This document shows positions 12,953-24,107 of a stretch of 64,000 nt of DNA, piece by piece. Numbering within the stretch: position 1 is the first letter of the stretch; every line of letters starts with the position of its first letter. The position numbers were made by a program, and so were the translations under genes. Source of the DNA: Mytilus californianus. Its lineage: Eukaryota > Mollusca > Bivalvia > Mytilida > Mytilidae. Location: contig NW_026262582.1 in NCBI RefSeq assembly GCF_021869535.1, positions 59,284,851 through 59,348,850 on the forward strand, in the 5' to 3' direction. A model generated the notes under the pieces. The model was given only the letters and a program-made list of their open reading frames with translations, did no database searches and was not told where the DNA came from.

Positions 12953-13880
12953 ATACATATGTTCAAACTCTTTTAGGTCATTTTTTAGTAGCAAAAAACA
13001 AAAGAGCTATGTCAATTGAACATGCTTTGATATTATATCTGCCCTTGAATTTGTACTTGATAACATTTTTGTTCGCTTTGGAGATTCCGTATATCGTCAA
13101 ATTATCGAAATTCCAATGGGGACTAACTGTGCACCACTTATTGCGGACCTGTTTTTGTATTGTTATGAGTTACACTTTATGACTAAAATCAGCAAAGACC
13201 CATCGAAATAACATCTGATACAAAAAATTAACAATACTTTTAGATATTTTGATGATATATTGGCTCTCAATAATGACGACTTCAGTATGTATACTAAAGA
13301 AATATATCCTGTTGAACTTACTTTAAATAAAGCTAATACTAACAATGACCACTGTTCTTTCCTCGATCTTGATATCTATATCATTAACGGGAAGCTTAAT
13401 ACAAAAATTTATGATAAAAGAGATGATTTTTCATTTCCTATCGTTAATTATTCATTTTTAGATGGTGACGTTCCCTTTTCACCATCTTATGGTGTTTATA
13501 TATATCAACTTGTACGATTCACTCGTGTATGCAACAACGTATAAGATTTTAGCGAGAGAAATTTATGTATTACTGAAAAACTATTACACCAGGGTTTTTG
13601 ATATCATAAACTAGTCAAAACATTTACTAAATTTTACCATCGGTATAAGGACATCATTCGTAAATATAACTCAATAGTTCGGGTATTTCACATCCAATCT
13701 TTTATGGTAATATTCTTTACAAAGCACAAAAATATCAGTATTCACTTCAAAAGCTTACAAAACCTTTAAACAGACTTATTAAGAAGGGATATAGTTACGA
13801 TAATGTTGTCAGGTCATTAAACATTGCATATTTTGGCTTTAATATTGAGTCACTTATAGGGTCTTTGCATCGGAATTAAA
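12953..13880 (+). pseudogene. PLE family C reverse transcriptase, C-terminal part
   Basis: This continues the gene interrupted at 10880. In order: 'SFFSSKKQKSYVN' (from about 12979), a TGA where related proteins have Trp, 'DNIFVRFGDSVYRQ' (about 13060-13101), 'IPMGTNCAPLIADLFLY' (about 13111-13161), a TAA at about 13209, 'FRYFDDILALNN' (about 13239-13274) with the catalytic aspartate pair, and 'FLDLDIYI'. A clean frame then runs to 13542 with 'KIYDKRDDFSFPIVNY' and 'SYGVYIYQLVRF'. Further homology with frame breaks ('NLCITEKLLHQG', 'FYHRYKDII') runs to about 13880. The catalytic box is FDD rather than the more usual Y-x-D-D. Three or more stops show that it is a pseudogene. Confidence 0.87.
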
Positions 13881-14520
13881 CATATTTATTCTAAAACCAG
13901 TTGTTGGCATGACACGGGTTATGTTCTTCTCATATATTTTATGATGGTAAAATACTAAACCCCCAACAGGAGGGATTGTGCCTGATATTCATATGATGAA
14001 GACATAATCTTTCAATCAGTTTAATTGAGGTCTGGAGCTGGCATGTCAGTAACTGCTAGTAGTCTGTTGTTATTTATGTATTATTGTCATTTTGTTTATT
14101 TTCTTTTGTTTCCTATTCTGACATCGGACTTGGACTTCTCTTAAACTGAGTTTTACTGTGCGTACTGTTGTACGTTTGTTTTTCTACATTGGCTAGAGGT
14201 ATAGGGGGAGGGTTGAGATATCAAAAAACATGTTTAACCCCGCCGCATATTTTGCGCCTGTCCCAAGTCAGGAGCCTCTGGCCTTTGTTAGTCTTTTGTC
14301 ATTTTTAATTTTAGTTTCTTGTGTATAATTTGGAGTTTAGTATGACATCCATTATCACTGAACTAGTATACATATTTATTTAGGGGCCAGCTGAAGGACG
14401 CTTCCAAGTGCGGGAGTTTCTCGCTGCATTGAAGACCCATTGGTGGCCTTCGGCTGTTTTCTTCTCTATGGTCGGGTTGTTGTCTCTTTGACACATTCCC
14501 CATTTCCATTCTCAATTTTA
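13881..14520 (+). mobile_element. PLE family C 3' untranslated and terminal region
   Basis: Non-coding 3' end of the element. It includes 'ggagggattgtgcctgata', a GGGGGAGGG run near 14202-14212, 'aaccccgccgcat' and 'ctgtcccaagtcaggagcc', and finishes with 'ggtcgggttgttgtctcttt' and 'ccccatttccattctc'. The last 240 bases are repeated alone at 54525-54765, so this is a family 3' end and not host sequence. Confidence 0.75.
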
Positions 14521-16263
14521 TAAGAAATATGCCTGCCGAATTATGTTTGAGATTAATAAAAGAAAAAATATACTTTGTTAACTTGCGTTGTTACAAAACG
14601 ACAATATTGATATTAAATATTTAAACAACCAGTTTGCCTTAGACAACTGTAAATCTTCCAAAGTATAAAAAAAAAGTTAAAGAATGAAAACATAAATTTA
14701 AACAAACCTGTAGTCATATGTCTTTAAACTTGCTGTATGTTCGAACACTTACATGAAAAATTCACAAGCTACCTACACTATTCCAAAACTAAATGCATGA
14801 TGCAAATTTTGTTTTGATTATGTTTTAGTTACTGATTAATGTGTGAATCTGTTTGCGTAATGTCATAGTTTTTGACTTGGAGACTTTCATAAATGTTTTA
14901 TTCATCAAAACATCTGTCTTCCGTCCAAATAGATGATGATATATGTAATGCTTTATAAAAAAACTGTATAAAGAACTGTCGTGCTACTCATGAGAGATAA
15001 GCATTATACATTTTCCCACTAAATCTTATTTAAAATTATTCTCTATGATGGCTTTCTGAGACAATTTGTAAATGCATAATTAATTTTTCAGTTTGTGAAC
15101 TAGAAAACAGATTCAACAGGGTAGTGTTTGCAGTTAAAGTAAAATCATTTATTTACGACCTGTAATTTGTTTTACGTAATGACTTATCACATCACCACTA
15201 TGTATGGATCCGCAGAACAAAACATTATAGACAACAACATGATGATTAAGTCGTCAGTGACATGCAATTATCAAATGCAATAACAATATGATATGCCTTT
15301 TGTCATAAAAAAATGAATAAATGTTGTTATTATCGGAATGAATAACATATTATTTAGTTTCTTAGATATCGTTCGATGAATAAACCAAAATGTTTTCTTT
15401 TTTCGAGACATAGTTCTATCAACATTTACCTACTGCATTCTTTTGTTGATATTTTTGGTTTAAGAATATGGATTTTTTAGTATTTTTATTACATGGTGTG
15501 TTCTGTTAAATATTGTGGTTGTTTCAATTATTTTGTATGCTTCTGTTGTGTATTTGCCATTGTTTTAGCCTTCTAAAACATTTGTTTTCATAGAAATAAG
15601 ATGCGGTATAAGTGCCAATGAGACAACTCTCCATCCAAGTCACAATGTGTAAAAAGGAAACAATTATAGGTCAAGTACGGCCTTCAACACGGAGCCTTGG
15701 CTCACACCGAACAACATGCTATTAAGGGCCCCAAAATGACTAGTGTAAAACAATTCAAACAGGAAAACCAACGGTCTTATCTATATGAATAACGAGAAAC
15801 GAGAAACACTCTAGAACGACATCAACAAACGACAACCGCTGAAACAGGTTCGTGTACGTTTTTTGTTTTGCCTTGTGTGTGTTTTTTGGTTTTTTTTAAC
15901 TATTTGTGCTGAGTTTTGCAAGTGGTGAGTATTTGGGATTAGTGTTTTCTTCATATTCAAGTATATCGTTTTAGATTTATTTAACACACATCGCCAATTA
16001 TTACGAATGGGACTGTGTGGCTCTGATGTTCGTTTTCAAGTAATATAACACGAATATATGTACTGTAAAACTATAATCATGTAGAAATCATTAAAAGAAC
16101 AATGTGTCGTATCACACACTATTAGAAAAAAAAAAAATGATTTGTAATCGGATGAAAGTATTGTTCGATCAAACGGAAAAGAAAAACAAAAATACGAATA
16201 CACATTGACTGTTTAATAAGAAAAGATAATTTGGTATATATTTCTCGTTTCCACAAAGACATG
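14521..16263 (+). repeat. Duplication unit 1, right part (pairs with 24108-25873)
   Basis: Collinear with 24108-25873 from 'gaaatatg.ctgccgaatta' to 'tttccacaaag.catgat'. No gene recognised. It contains at 15594-15855 a minus-strand interspersed repeat present at the same place in the other unit. Confidence 0.85.
15594..15855 (-). repeat. Mussel interspersed repeat (unit 1 copy)
   Basis: The plus strand reads 'gtgccaatgagacaactctc', 'catccaagtcacaatgtgta', 'ccttcaacacggagccttgg' and 'ctcacaccgaacaacatgc', an interspersed repeat I recognise as very abundant in Mytilus sequences. It sits at the matching place in unit 2 (25190-25445), and a short piece occurs at 23487-23545. No coding capacity. 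The class (MITE, SINE or a larger element's end) cannot be settled from this window. Confidence 0.7.
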
Positions 16264-16946
16264 ATCTTCTCAAATTTCCTTAAAAATGGAATTACATAAA
16301 CACATTTCAGTATTCAGTAGACTTGTATAACTTGTCCAATGTAATTTCAAAATCTTGAAAAGAATACAGCATAGCAAAGAACTATTGATATCAAATTCTT
16401 TAGAAATAAATGCAATTGATATGGATTTACAATGAAGGAATATTAAACTAATGTGATTTTAGTTGATGAATTTTGTTCGTTTTAGTTTCATGCAAATAAC
16501 AAGTTATTGATTCAAAAATTAATTGCTTTTGGGGTTTCTAATTTTTAACTTTACGCATGAGAAGGTATGCATTACAGAGGCATGTGCATCAGATTGTTTT
16601 CATCTAAACTAAACAGTCTGTTAAATGTAACTTGTATCTGGTGTTCTCTGAAATCATGATGTTACAGTTTCCAATTCAAGGTTCCTGGTTGCCCCCTAGT
16701 ACAAAAACTTCAGACATTTGATAATAAAGCACATAAAAACGCATTTCCGTAATAATTTAAATGTACTTTTGTGTTTAACACGTTCTATCATTGTCCTATG
16801 TTTGCTTTCAAAACCTTAACTAGTAGGTGAGCCTCAATACTGACCTAAACATGTTGTATTATTATAATATTAGTAAAGCCAACGATAACTGACCTCGATA
16901 ACTCCGGCCTAATGCTATATAATTCAAGTTTGAATGGTACATAACG

Positions 16947-17014
16947 GAAGAACCATCAGTGTGGAATTTTCATTTATCTGGAAGAACCATCAGTGTGGAA
17001 TTTTCATTTATCTG
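16947..17014 (+). repeat. Perfect 34-bp tandem duplication
   Basis: The 34 bases beginning 'gaagaaccatcagtgtgg' at 16947-16980 are repeated without change at 16981-17014. The homologous place in copy 1 (about 5583-5617) has the sequence once, so this is a recent local duplication or an assembly artefact. Confidence 0.9.
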
Positions 17015-17644
17015 ACACCTTATTTTGCCCTCACGTAAATGCATACAATGATATCAATATATTGCATATTTTTTTTCTAACTAAAATCCCTAGTTAATGA
17101 TGAAAAATCTTAAATTGCAAGACTTCTGTTCCTAACATTCACATCAATGTGGCATGTTAATTGTAGTTTATAATACGATTACTTAATATCTATCTTTTTA
17201 TATTATAAACGGACAATGTTTATTAAAATTTATACAAGGAAAACTTATCAAACGTTGGACACGTCGTAATCGTTCATACTCAGAATTTTCAAAGTAAAAA
17301 AAAAAAAAAAATAAAACAAATAAGAGCTTTATGACCATCACAAAGGGTCCAAAAGTGATAACAAATAAATGTTGTCTTATCCTGTATGAATGGGAACCTT
17401 ATTTTGTAATGCATTTCTAAATCTATCAACATAACATTAGGAAGAAGTATGATATAAATCTTGGTACTGGCGAAGCGCAGATTTCTAGGCTTATGATACA
17501 TTTCGGTACTAACAGTCCACCAGCAACGGTTAAATATGTTCAAAAGTCACAATTATGCTTAGTTGTTTTCCCATTTAAAACAGTGTATTGAGTTTTAGTG
17601 GAGCTTACGTATAGTAAAAGAGACTTTAAACGACGTTGGATAGT

Positions 17645-18109
17645 GACGTACAGTTCATAATTCTATTGTGATGTACATGTGAGGTGTCCGTTGTTATTTT
17701 GTGGTTTACATATTGTTATGTATTTTTATATTATTTATTCATGTATTTCTCTGTCCTGAATGTTCTTGCGTTTATTTGTACTGTTTTCCTGTCATGTAAT
17801 GTTGTCATTTTAGCAGTATTTTTAACATTGCCATATAAGCGGGAGGTTTGGCTAGCCATAAAAGCAGATTCAACCCACCATTTTGTCTTAAAATGTCTTG
17901 TACCAATTCAAGAATATGGCAGTTGTTATCAAATAGTCCGTTTCTACGATGTTGGTGTTTGTTTTTGTAGCAGCTCAGTGTTTATGTTGTTCCGTTGTTT
18001 TCCTCTTATAGTTGTGTTTACCTCGGTTTTGATTTGTGACCTGGATTTGTTTTAGTTATTCGATTTATGACTATTTAAAAGCGGTATACTACTGTTACCT
18101 TTATTTGTC
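17645..18109 (+). mobile_element. Solo terminal repeat (pLTR) of PLE family A
   Basis: About 460 bases matching, in plus orientation, the minus-strand terminal regions at 47688-48255 and 52640-52996. Shared runs include 'gggaggtttggctagccat', 'atggcagttgttatcaaata', 'tcctcttatagttg', 'tttgtgacctggatttgttt' and 'gcggtatactactgtta'. The site is empty in duplication copy 1 (around 6150-6162), where flanks 'ttggatagt' and 'acattgaatg' are almost joined. A 123-codon open frame inside it (17684-18055) is just the repeat read through and is not a gene. Confidence 0.82.
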
Positions 18110-18965
18110 ACATTGAATGATAAAGCATTATCTTTATGGTGAAAATACCGAAGAGGACTGGCAATGGCATTGTTGAATGTTTGGTAAAACAAATCGTCGT
18201 AATGGACAAACTTCATATAACTTCTTTTGTTAAATATGTACATTGACACAATGATTATCAGTTGACAAGGACTTTTATGAATTCGTTTTCGTAAGTAGCC
18301 ATTAGACTTGACGTTTTCAATAAATGGCTGTGCATATATATCACAATTGATAATGGTACTTATTATAAATTATTTGATATACATTTCATTAATAGGCAGT
18401 AAAGTAAATTGAAACAATAATTTAGCTGTATTAAAAGGGGAAAACAAGTTTGCGTTGCTTTCGCGTAGTTTAGAATTGAAGCATGATTGTTTGTCATTAC
18501 CTGCGTGTGTAATATGCTATAAGCCGTCTTGACAGCAAGAGTCTTATAATATAAAATGCAATTCATCTGACAACGAGTAATGTAATATGAAACTAGGAAG
18601 AGTTTTGTATTTTTGAATTTATTGTCAGTCTCTAGATATGAATAATTGATGAATAGGGATAAATGACACGAACCCTTATCTTTTCATTTCGATAAAATTG
18701 AAACATGATATTAACAGAAAAATTCAATGAAATACATTATGTCATATATAATGCATGTTATGAGATTAAGTTGGATTTCTTGGTAAGTCTGACCCGACTC
18801 TGTACTTGAATGCAAATAACGTTTATATATCAAAAGGTAATATAACTATATACAAATAACGTGGGTGACAGTTTGAGAGGTATTTTATCCCTTGCTATAA
18901 ATGTAAACAATAATAATATTAAAGAGCGAAGAAAATATTATGACCTAAGACAGTTTTATTCTATG

Positions 18966-19225
18966 TAACAAATTTGTTTTTCGTAAATTGTTTTGTTATA
19001 TATTAGACACTTAGATTTCTCAATTGAATTGATTCATACTTTTCATGTCAGAGCCTTTTATAGGCGACTATACGGTATGGGTTTTTCTCATTGTTGAAGG
19101 CCGTACAGTTGTCTATAATTGTTCACATCCATGTGGTGGATAGTTGTCTCATTGGCAATCATACCATTTCTCCTTTTTCATATTGTTTCGTAAGTCTAGG
19201 ACAGTTAGCATAGTGCAGACGGTGA
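18966..19225 (+). repeat. Mussel interspersed repeat, single copy
   Basis: Counterpart in unit 2 of the doubled element at 6999-7525. It includes 'gaaggccgtacagttgtcta' and 'tctcattggcaatcatacca', and ends near 'ctaggacagttagcatag'. Confidence 0.7.
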
Positions 19226-20204
19226 TGCCACAGAGATCTCCGTATATTGAGTTGAAATTCAATTTAGGAAACGATATTTCTACAACACTTACAAATACAT
19301 GTACCTCTCAAAAATAAGTAGTTTTTATTTAGTTTCTTTTAATAAGTATACAACAACAACGTCTAATAAGCAAACAACAACAGTAAAAATATATTTTTTT
19401 GGAACAAAAAAAATAAAATGAATATAAAAATTAAAAAAAAAAAAAAAAAAAAAATTCGGGAAACAGATATCCTCAATCATATATATCTAATTTATGCTGA
19501 TTGTACTACACAAATCTTGCACGTAATGCAAAATTAAAAACCGATCAATGCTTGTATAATTCTAAAGAGTGTATAGTGCCTAACGATGACAAATATTTGA
19601 ACATATTCAGATTATGTATGCACCTATTTAAAGTCAGGATCCCTTTATTCAGTTGTCGTTGATGGTTGCCGACTGAAAACAATGTTTTTCACCTGTTGTA
19701 TTACCATAAATTATACCATTGTTTCTTTCGTTTGAATTGATTCATCTTCTCTCATGCCGGACCCTACTATATTTCAGTATATGTTATTTACCTTGTTTAT
19801 TATTTTAAGCCGTATGGTAACCTCACATCCACGTCCTCTGGTTTATAGTTGTATCATTGGAAATCATACTTCATCTCAATTTTGTTATAATGATTGCATG
19901 CGTGGCTTGTTATGTTTTTGGTGTGTGTTTACAGCAGAAATTATGCCCATGTTCGTAGAGAATGTCCTTGTATTTAGTTTTAGTTTTTGCTTGAGAAGAG
20001 CTGTTGCCTTTGAGTTTATATCATCATATGGGTGCTATCTGTTTTAACTTAGTAATTAGATTAGTTCTACTATGGTTGCGGAAGGCTTTTCAGTGGAATA
20101 GAATCCCCAACCTTCATTTTGCAAAATCGTTCTGAATTTTGGGTCCTCACTTCATTTCAACTTTGAAATTTTAAGGTCTTTTTTTATTTTTTTGAGGAAT
20201 ATAG

Positions 20205-20275
20205 CGTCAGTAATAAATCTTTTGTACACGAAATGCTCGTCTAGCTTAAAATTAAGTTCTTTGATACGCTTGTTT
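20205..20275 (+). repeat. Mollusc repeat fragment, unit 2 counterpart
   Basis: Matches 8483-8565 in unit 1, with 'gtcagtaataaatcttttgt' and 'aaatgctcgtctagct'. Same comment on identity as for the unit 1 copy. Confidence 0.4.
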
Positions 20276-21054
20276 CAAAACTTTGAAACATACATTTTGT
20301 TGAACAAATACGCAGTGGAGATTCAAAAGTATTCCCGTATATTATAATAGAAAATGAAGACGGGGTGTGTGTCAAAGAGACAACAACCCGACCAAAGACA
20401 GAAAATAACATACCTGCTTATAATCATCTTCCAATACTAATATTCGGTCATCAGTGTATGAGGAATCCGTTTTAAAGCGTTCCCATCTACAATCGTACCT
20501 CTTCCGCAAGTCGAAGAAATTCAAATGTTTGATATTTCATAATTTATGATATAGGAACCACAATTATAGTAATTTCATAAAATTTCTAAATCTTAAAGCC
20601 ATCCAAAAACAACCAGAACAATCAACTCAACCGTTTGGAGGTTCTTAAAAAAATGGCAAAATTGTTTTTGAATAAAGTCTACGTATCACCTATGTTTACA
20701 CTTCACGATCAGTGGTCAATGGAACATACCCACAAGTTCCTACATGTATTTGTTTTAAGGAAAACTCATCAGTCCAAATAAACGAATCGAATCATCTCAT
20801 TAAACATTTGGTATCCCACATCTATATCTAATATTAATGAACGAGTAAACTAATTTTGATCTGAACATTTCATAAAAGACTGAACAATAAATGATTAAGT
20901 CATTTTAAATATTTTAATCAATATATTCAGACGTATCCCAAGTAGTACATAAAGTACTGTTCAGACCATTTAGTTGCTGTCAATTAAGATTTGTCAGTAT
21001 ATGTTCAAACTGTTAAGTAGATAATGATGTGTTAAACAATTATCGATCAGTCTC

Positions 21055-22200
21055 TAATCTTGCATTTGTATCCAAATTGCTAGAAAAGATCGTTGAGACT
21101 CGCCTTGAAAAACATTATATATCAAACTCTCTTTAGCCTACCGTGCATGTCATTCGACTGAAACAGAATTACTTCGTGTTCATCGTGACATTGCTCTTGC
21201 ACGTGACAACAACTAGTGTGCCGCTTTATTAATGCAAGACCTATCGGCTGTTTTTGATAGGATCGATCATTCTATTCTAATGAAGCAGTTAGGACACCCT
21301 TGTGGGATAACTGGCTAAACACTTAGTTGGTTGAAAACGAATCTTCAGATGAGAACGAAAAGCATAGTTTTATCAGGTGAAATTCATTTTCTGCATGGTG
21401 TTCCTCACGGATCGGTCGTCGGACCAAAACTCTAATGTATGTTTTCAAGACTAATTGGCGAAATATGTAATCGCCATAATATGTGATATCACTACTATGT
21501 AGACGACACACACGTTTATCTCGTTTTCAAACCACTTGATAATTTGAACGACCACATCAAGGCTTTTTGAGGCTTGCGTTGGTGACATCAACAAGTGGAT
21601 GTGCTTGAATATATGTTTAGATTAAACGAGGATAGCACTGAACTTATTTTGCTCCATGAGTATCGAGTACAGGACCCTTTAAACTATTATCTTAATTTTG
21701 GTGGAAGCATTGTCAGTGTTGCTGCATGCGTTAAAAACTTTGAACGATTTCGTGCTTTCGTTTACCGACGAAACGTGCAAAACGCTAGTAGGATCTCTAG
21801 TGATCTCTTGTTTTGACTAGGTGAACGATTTGCTGTACAGACTCCAGCCACCGTTATTCAGAGGTTACAGTGCGTCTGCAGTACTGTAGCCATAGTCATT
21901 ACAAGAAAGTATGATTACATCACTTCGATCCGCAAGTCTCTTAATTGGTTGCTTGTAACTTATCGACGCAAATACAAACTTCTTTAATATGTTTTCAAGG
22001 CACCGGTCTTCCTTCAAGAACTCGAACGCTTTAAAACACGTGACATCTGAAAATGATATGCTTTCAACAACGCCAAACTAAAACGAATAAGAAAAGATGC
22101 GACAAAGCAGCCGTTCTGTTGAATGATTTGTCAAATGAACTACAAACCATAATTCTGTGAACGTATTTACGAAAAACCTGACAACTCATTTATTCAGACA
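21055..22200 (+). pseudogene. Degenerate CR1/L2-like LINE reverse transcriptase (copy in unit 2)
   Basis: Paralogue of 9395-10425 created by the segmental duplication. Recognisable blocks with frame changes: 'LLEKIVETRLEKH' (about 21080-21115); 'DLSAVFDRID' (about 21237-21266), the first catalytic aspartate; 'LHGVPHGSVVGPKL' (about 21389-21430); and a catalytic box in which the Tyr-Ala-Asp-Asp codons are damaged ('tatgtagacgac', about 21495-21506). A 73-codon open part at 21595-21816 covers the 'LNEDSTEL' block. Unlike unit 1, the C-terminal region continues past the point where the family C PLE cuts copy 1, with a 'KRIRKDA' then 'PDNSFIQTCVF' stretch to about 22200. No intact frame remains. 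Confidence 0.75.
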
Positions 22201-24107
22201 TGCGTGTTCATCGTTCTTAAATCTTTGCTACCTTATTGTAATTTTTTTTTATTTTTGGCTAAATATTTTTTCGAATTTTTAACCTTATTTCTTTGTAAAG
22301 TTTCATTGTCGTTTTATTTTACCATGCCAATTTTCAACATTTTGTCGTTTATCAGTAAATGTAACAGTCTATTTCTATATACGAAACATTAAAAATCAGA
22401 TTTTTATAAATTTTATAATTTCCTTATCATCATTTTAAAAGAAATAAGCATGATTTTCCATATGACAATTATGTTATCAAACGGTACATATTATTATTAT
22501 TATGAAAGGAGTACCGTTTAATAGTGTGACATGACACAACACAGTTAGTATAAAAGTATGCATATCACTGACAAATGAACAAAACTTGAATGCAATTGGA
22601 AATTAATTCAAATGAAAATTCAACAAACTTATTTATGTTTGCTCTTTTCATGTTATTTTCATGTTTTCGTCGTACTGATGTTTTCTTTTGACTATTTCAA
22701 TGTTTTACATTTAATACATTGATACGAGTAAAATTCATTAATAGGTGTAAAAAGACTTTGATATAAACATTACATATAGACTTAGCAATCGCTTTTTAAA
22801 TTCATGATTTAGGAAAAAAATATCCTGAAAGGGGTTACTATTTAAGATTTAAAACTATGCACAATTATGTACATCGCGTCCATCTTAAAATCATTTAATA
22901 AAACAAAAAAGGCATTTGAAAAATCTTATTTCATGACATACTTAGCCACAAGATGTTAACCATTTATCAAATTTTAAATAACTGAACTAGTATTAACTAC
23001 GTCATTTGGAGAATGCATACTCCATCAGTTCAGAGTTTAAAAGCATGTTTAAATTCAATATAACGTGGAAAATGGGTCTGCGACGTGATAGGTTTTATTT
23101 TCTTCTGCCTTGACCTATCACTTGGACAGAAATAAAATCGACTGAAAGAGATAATATTTGTTTTGAATCATCAATTGATAGCCAATTTAGATATGACCAA
23201 TTAAAAAAGTTTATATTTAAAAAAAATGATATAAAAGTATCGTTTTAGTTTCAAAGATTATAAACGTAAGACTTACCAATGTCGAAAACATCCAACTATC
23301 TATCCCTGATAATAATTCATAGAATTAGTCTAGAATTCAAAATTGGAAGTAGCTTTTTGTGTTCATATCTCCTACGCATTATTTGTCTTTACAAAAATCC
23401 TTAATAAAACTATGACAAATTTAAAGTATGATTATGAAGTCAAGATAACACAAATAACACTCCGTACATGCGAATGTGTTAATATAAATAAGAAGATGTG
23501 GTATGAGTGCAAATGAGGCAACTATCCGTCCAAGTCACAACACCACATATTACGTTAATTTATAGATATTTTTATATGTAAAAGTTGTTATAACTTCCAT
23601 GTAATCAGCTATATATTTCAATAACCGTAATTGATTGACTGTATATGTTTCCCCCTTCTGACTATATTGAGCAGATATTTGACGGATTCTTTCTTCCTGA
23701 GAATAAAATAAAATGACATCTGTACAATGCTACGGAATGAAACAGTAACACGCAATTAAATACTTGATATATAAGATATGACTGTATGTATTTCTGTATT
23801 AAATTACCAATTGCACTGACTTCAGATAGCTATTTTTGTACAAACAGTGTCGGAGCTTAAAACAAATATATGTATTTCTGTATCTAATTACCGATTGCAC
23901 TGACTACATATAGCTATTTTATTACTGACAGTATCAAGAGTTTGATTTAACAGAAGCTACTCACAAAAACATATAAAAACCTAAAATTATTTGACAATAG
24001 CATATAGCCTAACATTTAGTGGCATTTACTGCTATGAAATTATGTCTTATTTAAAATAAAACTGTTACAAAAATACATGAAAGTGTTGAAGTCCGTTGGC
24101 AACAAGG
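22201..24107 (+). other. 2 kb present only in duplication copy 2
   Basis: This has no counterpart in copy 1, where the family C PLE occupies the place. The first part (to about 22420) may be 3' sequence of the old LINE. Other contents are a short TTA tract flanked by a 9-base inverted repeat (22479-22519), a fragment of the mussel repeat (23487-23545, minus), and an imperfect 84-base tandem repeat (23785-23950). No gene recognised. Confidence 0.55.
23785..23950 (+). repeat. Imperfect 84-bp tandem repeat, two units
   Basis: The block 'tatgtatttctgtat' followed by 'aattacc.attgcactgact' and 'atagctattttt' or similar starts at 23785 and again at 23869. The two units differ at several positions. 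Confidence 0.7.

Larger units (their letters stand above)
10426..14520 (+). mobile_element. Penelope-like element, family C, split by a LINE
   Basis: A 5'-truncated Penelope-like retroelement whose reverse transcriptase starts near 10427, is interrupted at 10881-12952 by a LINE, resumes at 12953 and is followed by a long 3' region to 14520. Left and right limits are set by comparison with duplication copy 2: homology stops at about 10425 and resumes at 14521. A free-standing copy of the last 240 bases lies at 54525-54765 and supports the 3' end. No GIY-YIG domain is present in the retained part. Confidence 0.85.
4897..16263 (+). repeat. Tandem segmental duplication, copy 1
   Basis: First copy of a tandem duplication. 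Bases 4897-10425 align in order with 16264-22095, and 14521-16263 align with 24108-25873. Aligned by eye, about 8 in 100 bases differ in the stretch at 7800-7960 versus 19515-19675. Between the aligned parts copy 1 carries a Penelope-like element (10426-14520) in place of about 2 kb found in copy 2. Both units end at the same point: copy 1 at 16258-16263 and copy 2 at about 25873, each just after 'tttccacaaag.catgat'. The unit boundary carries no recognisable transposon terminus. Besides repeats, no gene is recognised inside. Confidence 0.85.

Noticed and set aside
12953-13300. In-frame TGA in the family C RT as a possible selenocysteine codon
   Set aside because: It replaces a Trp expected at that place (one-base change), and the same gene also has TAA stops, so simple nonsense decay is sufficient.
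22479-22519. 9-base inverted repeat around a TTA tract as a terminator or transposon end
   Set aside because: Too short, with no transposon sequence attached; such hairpins arise by chance in AT-rich DNA.
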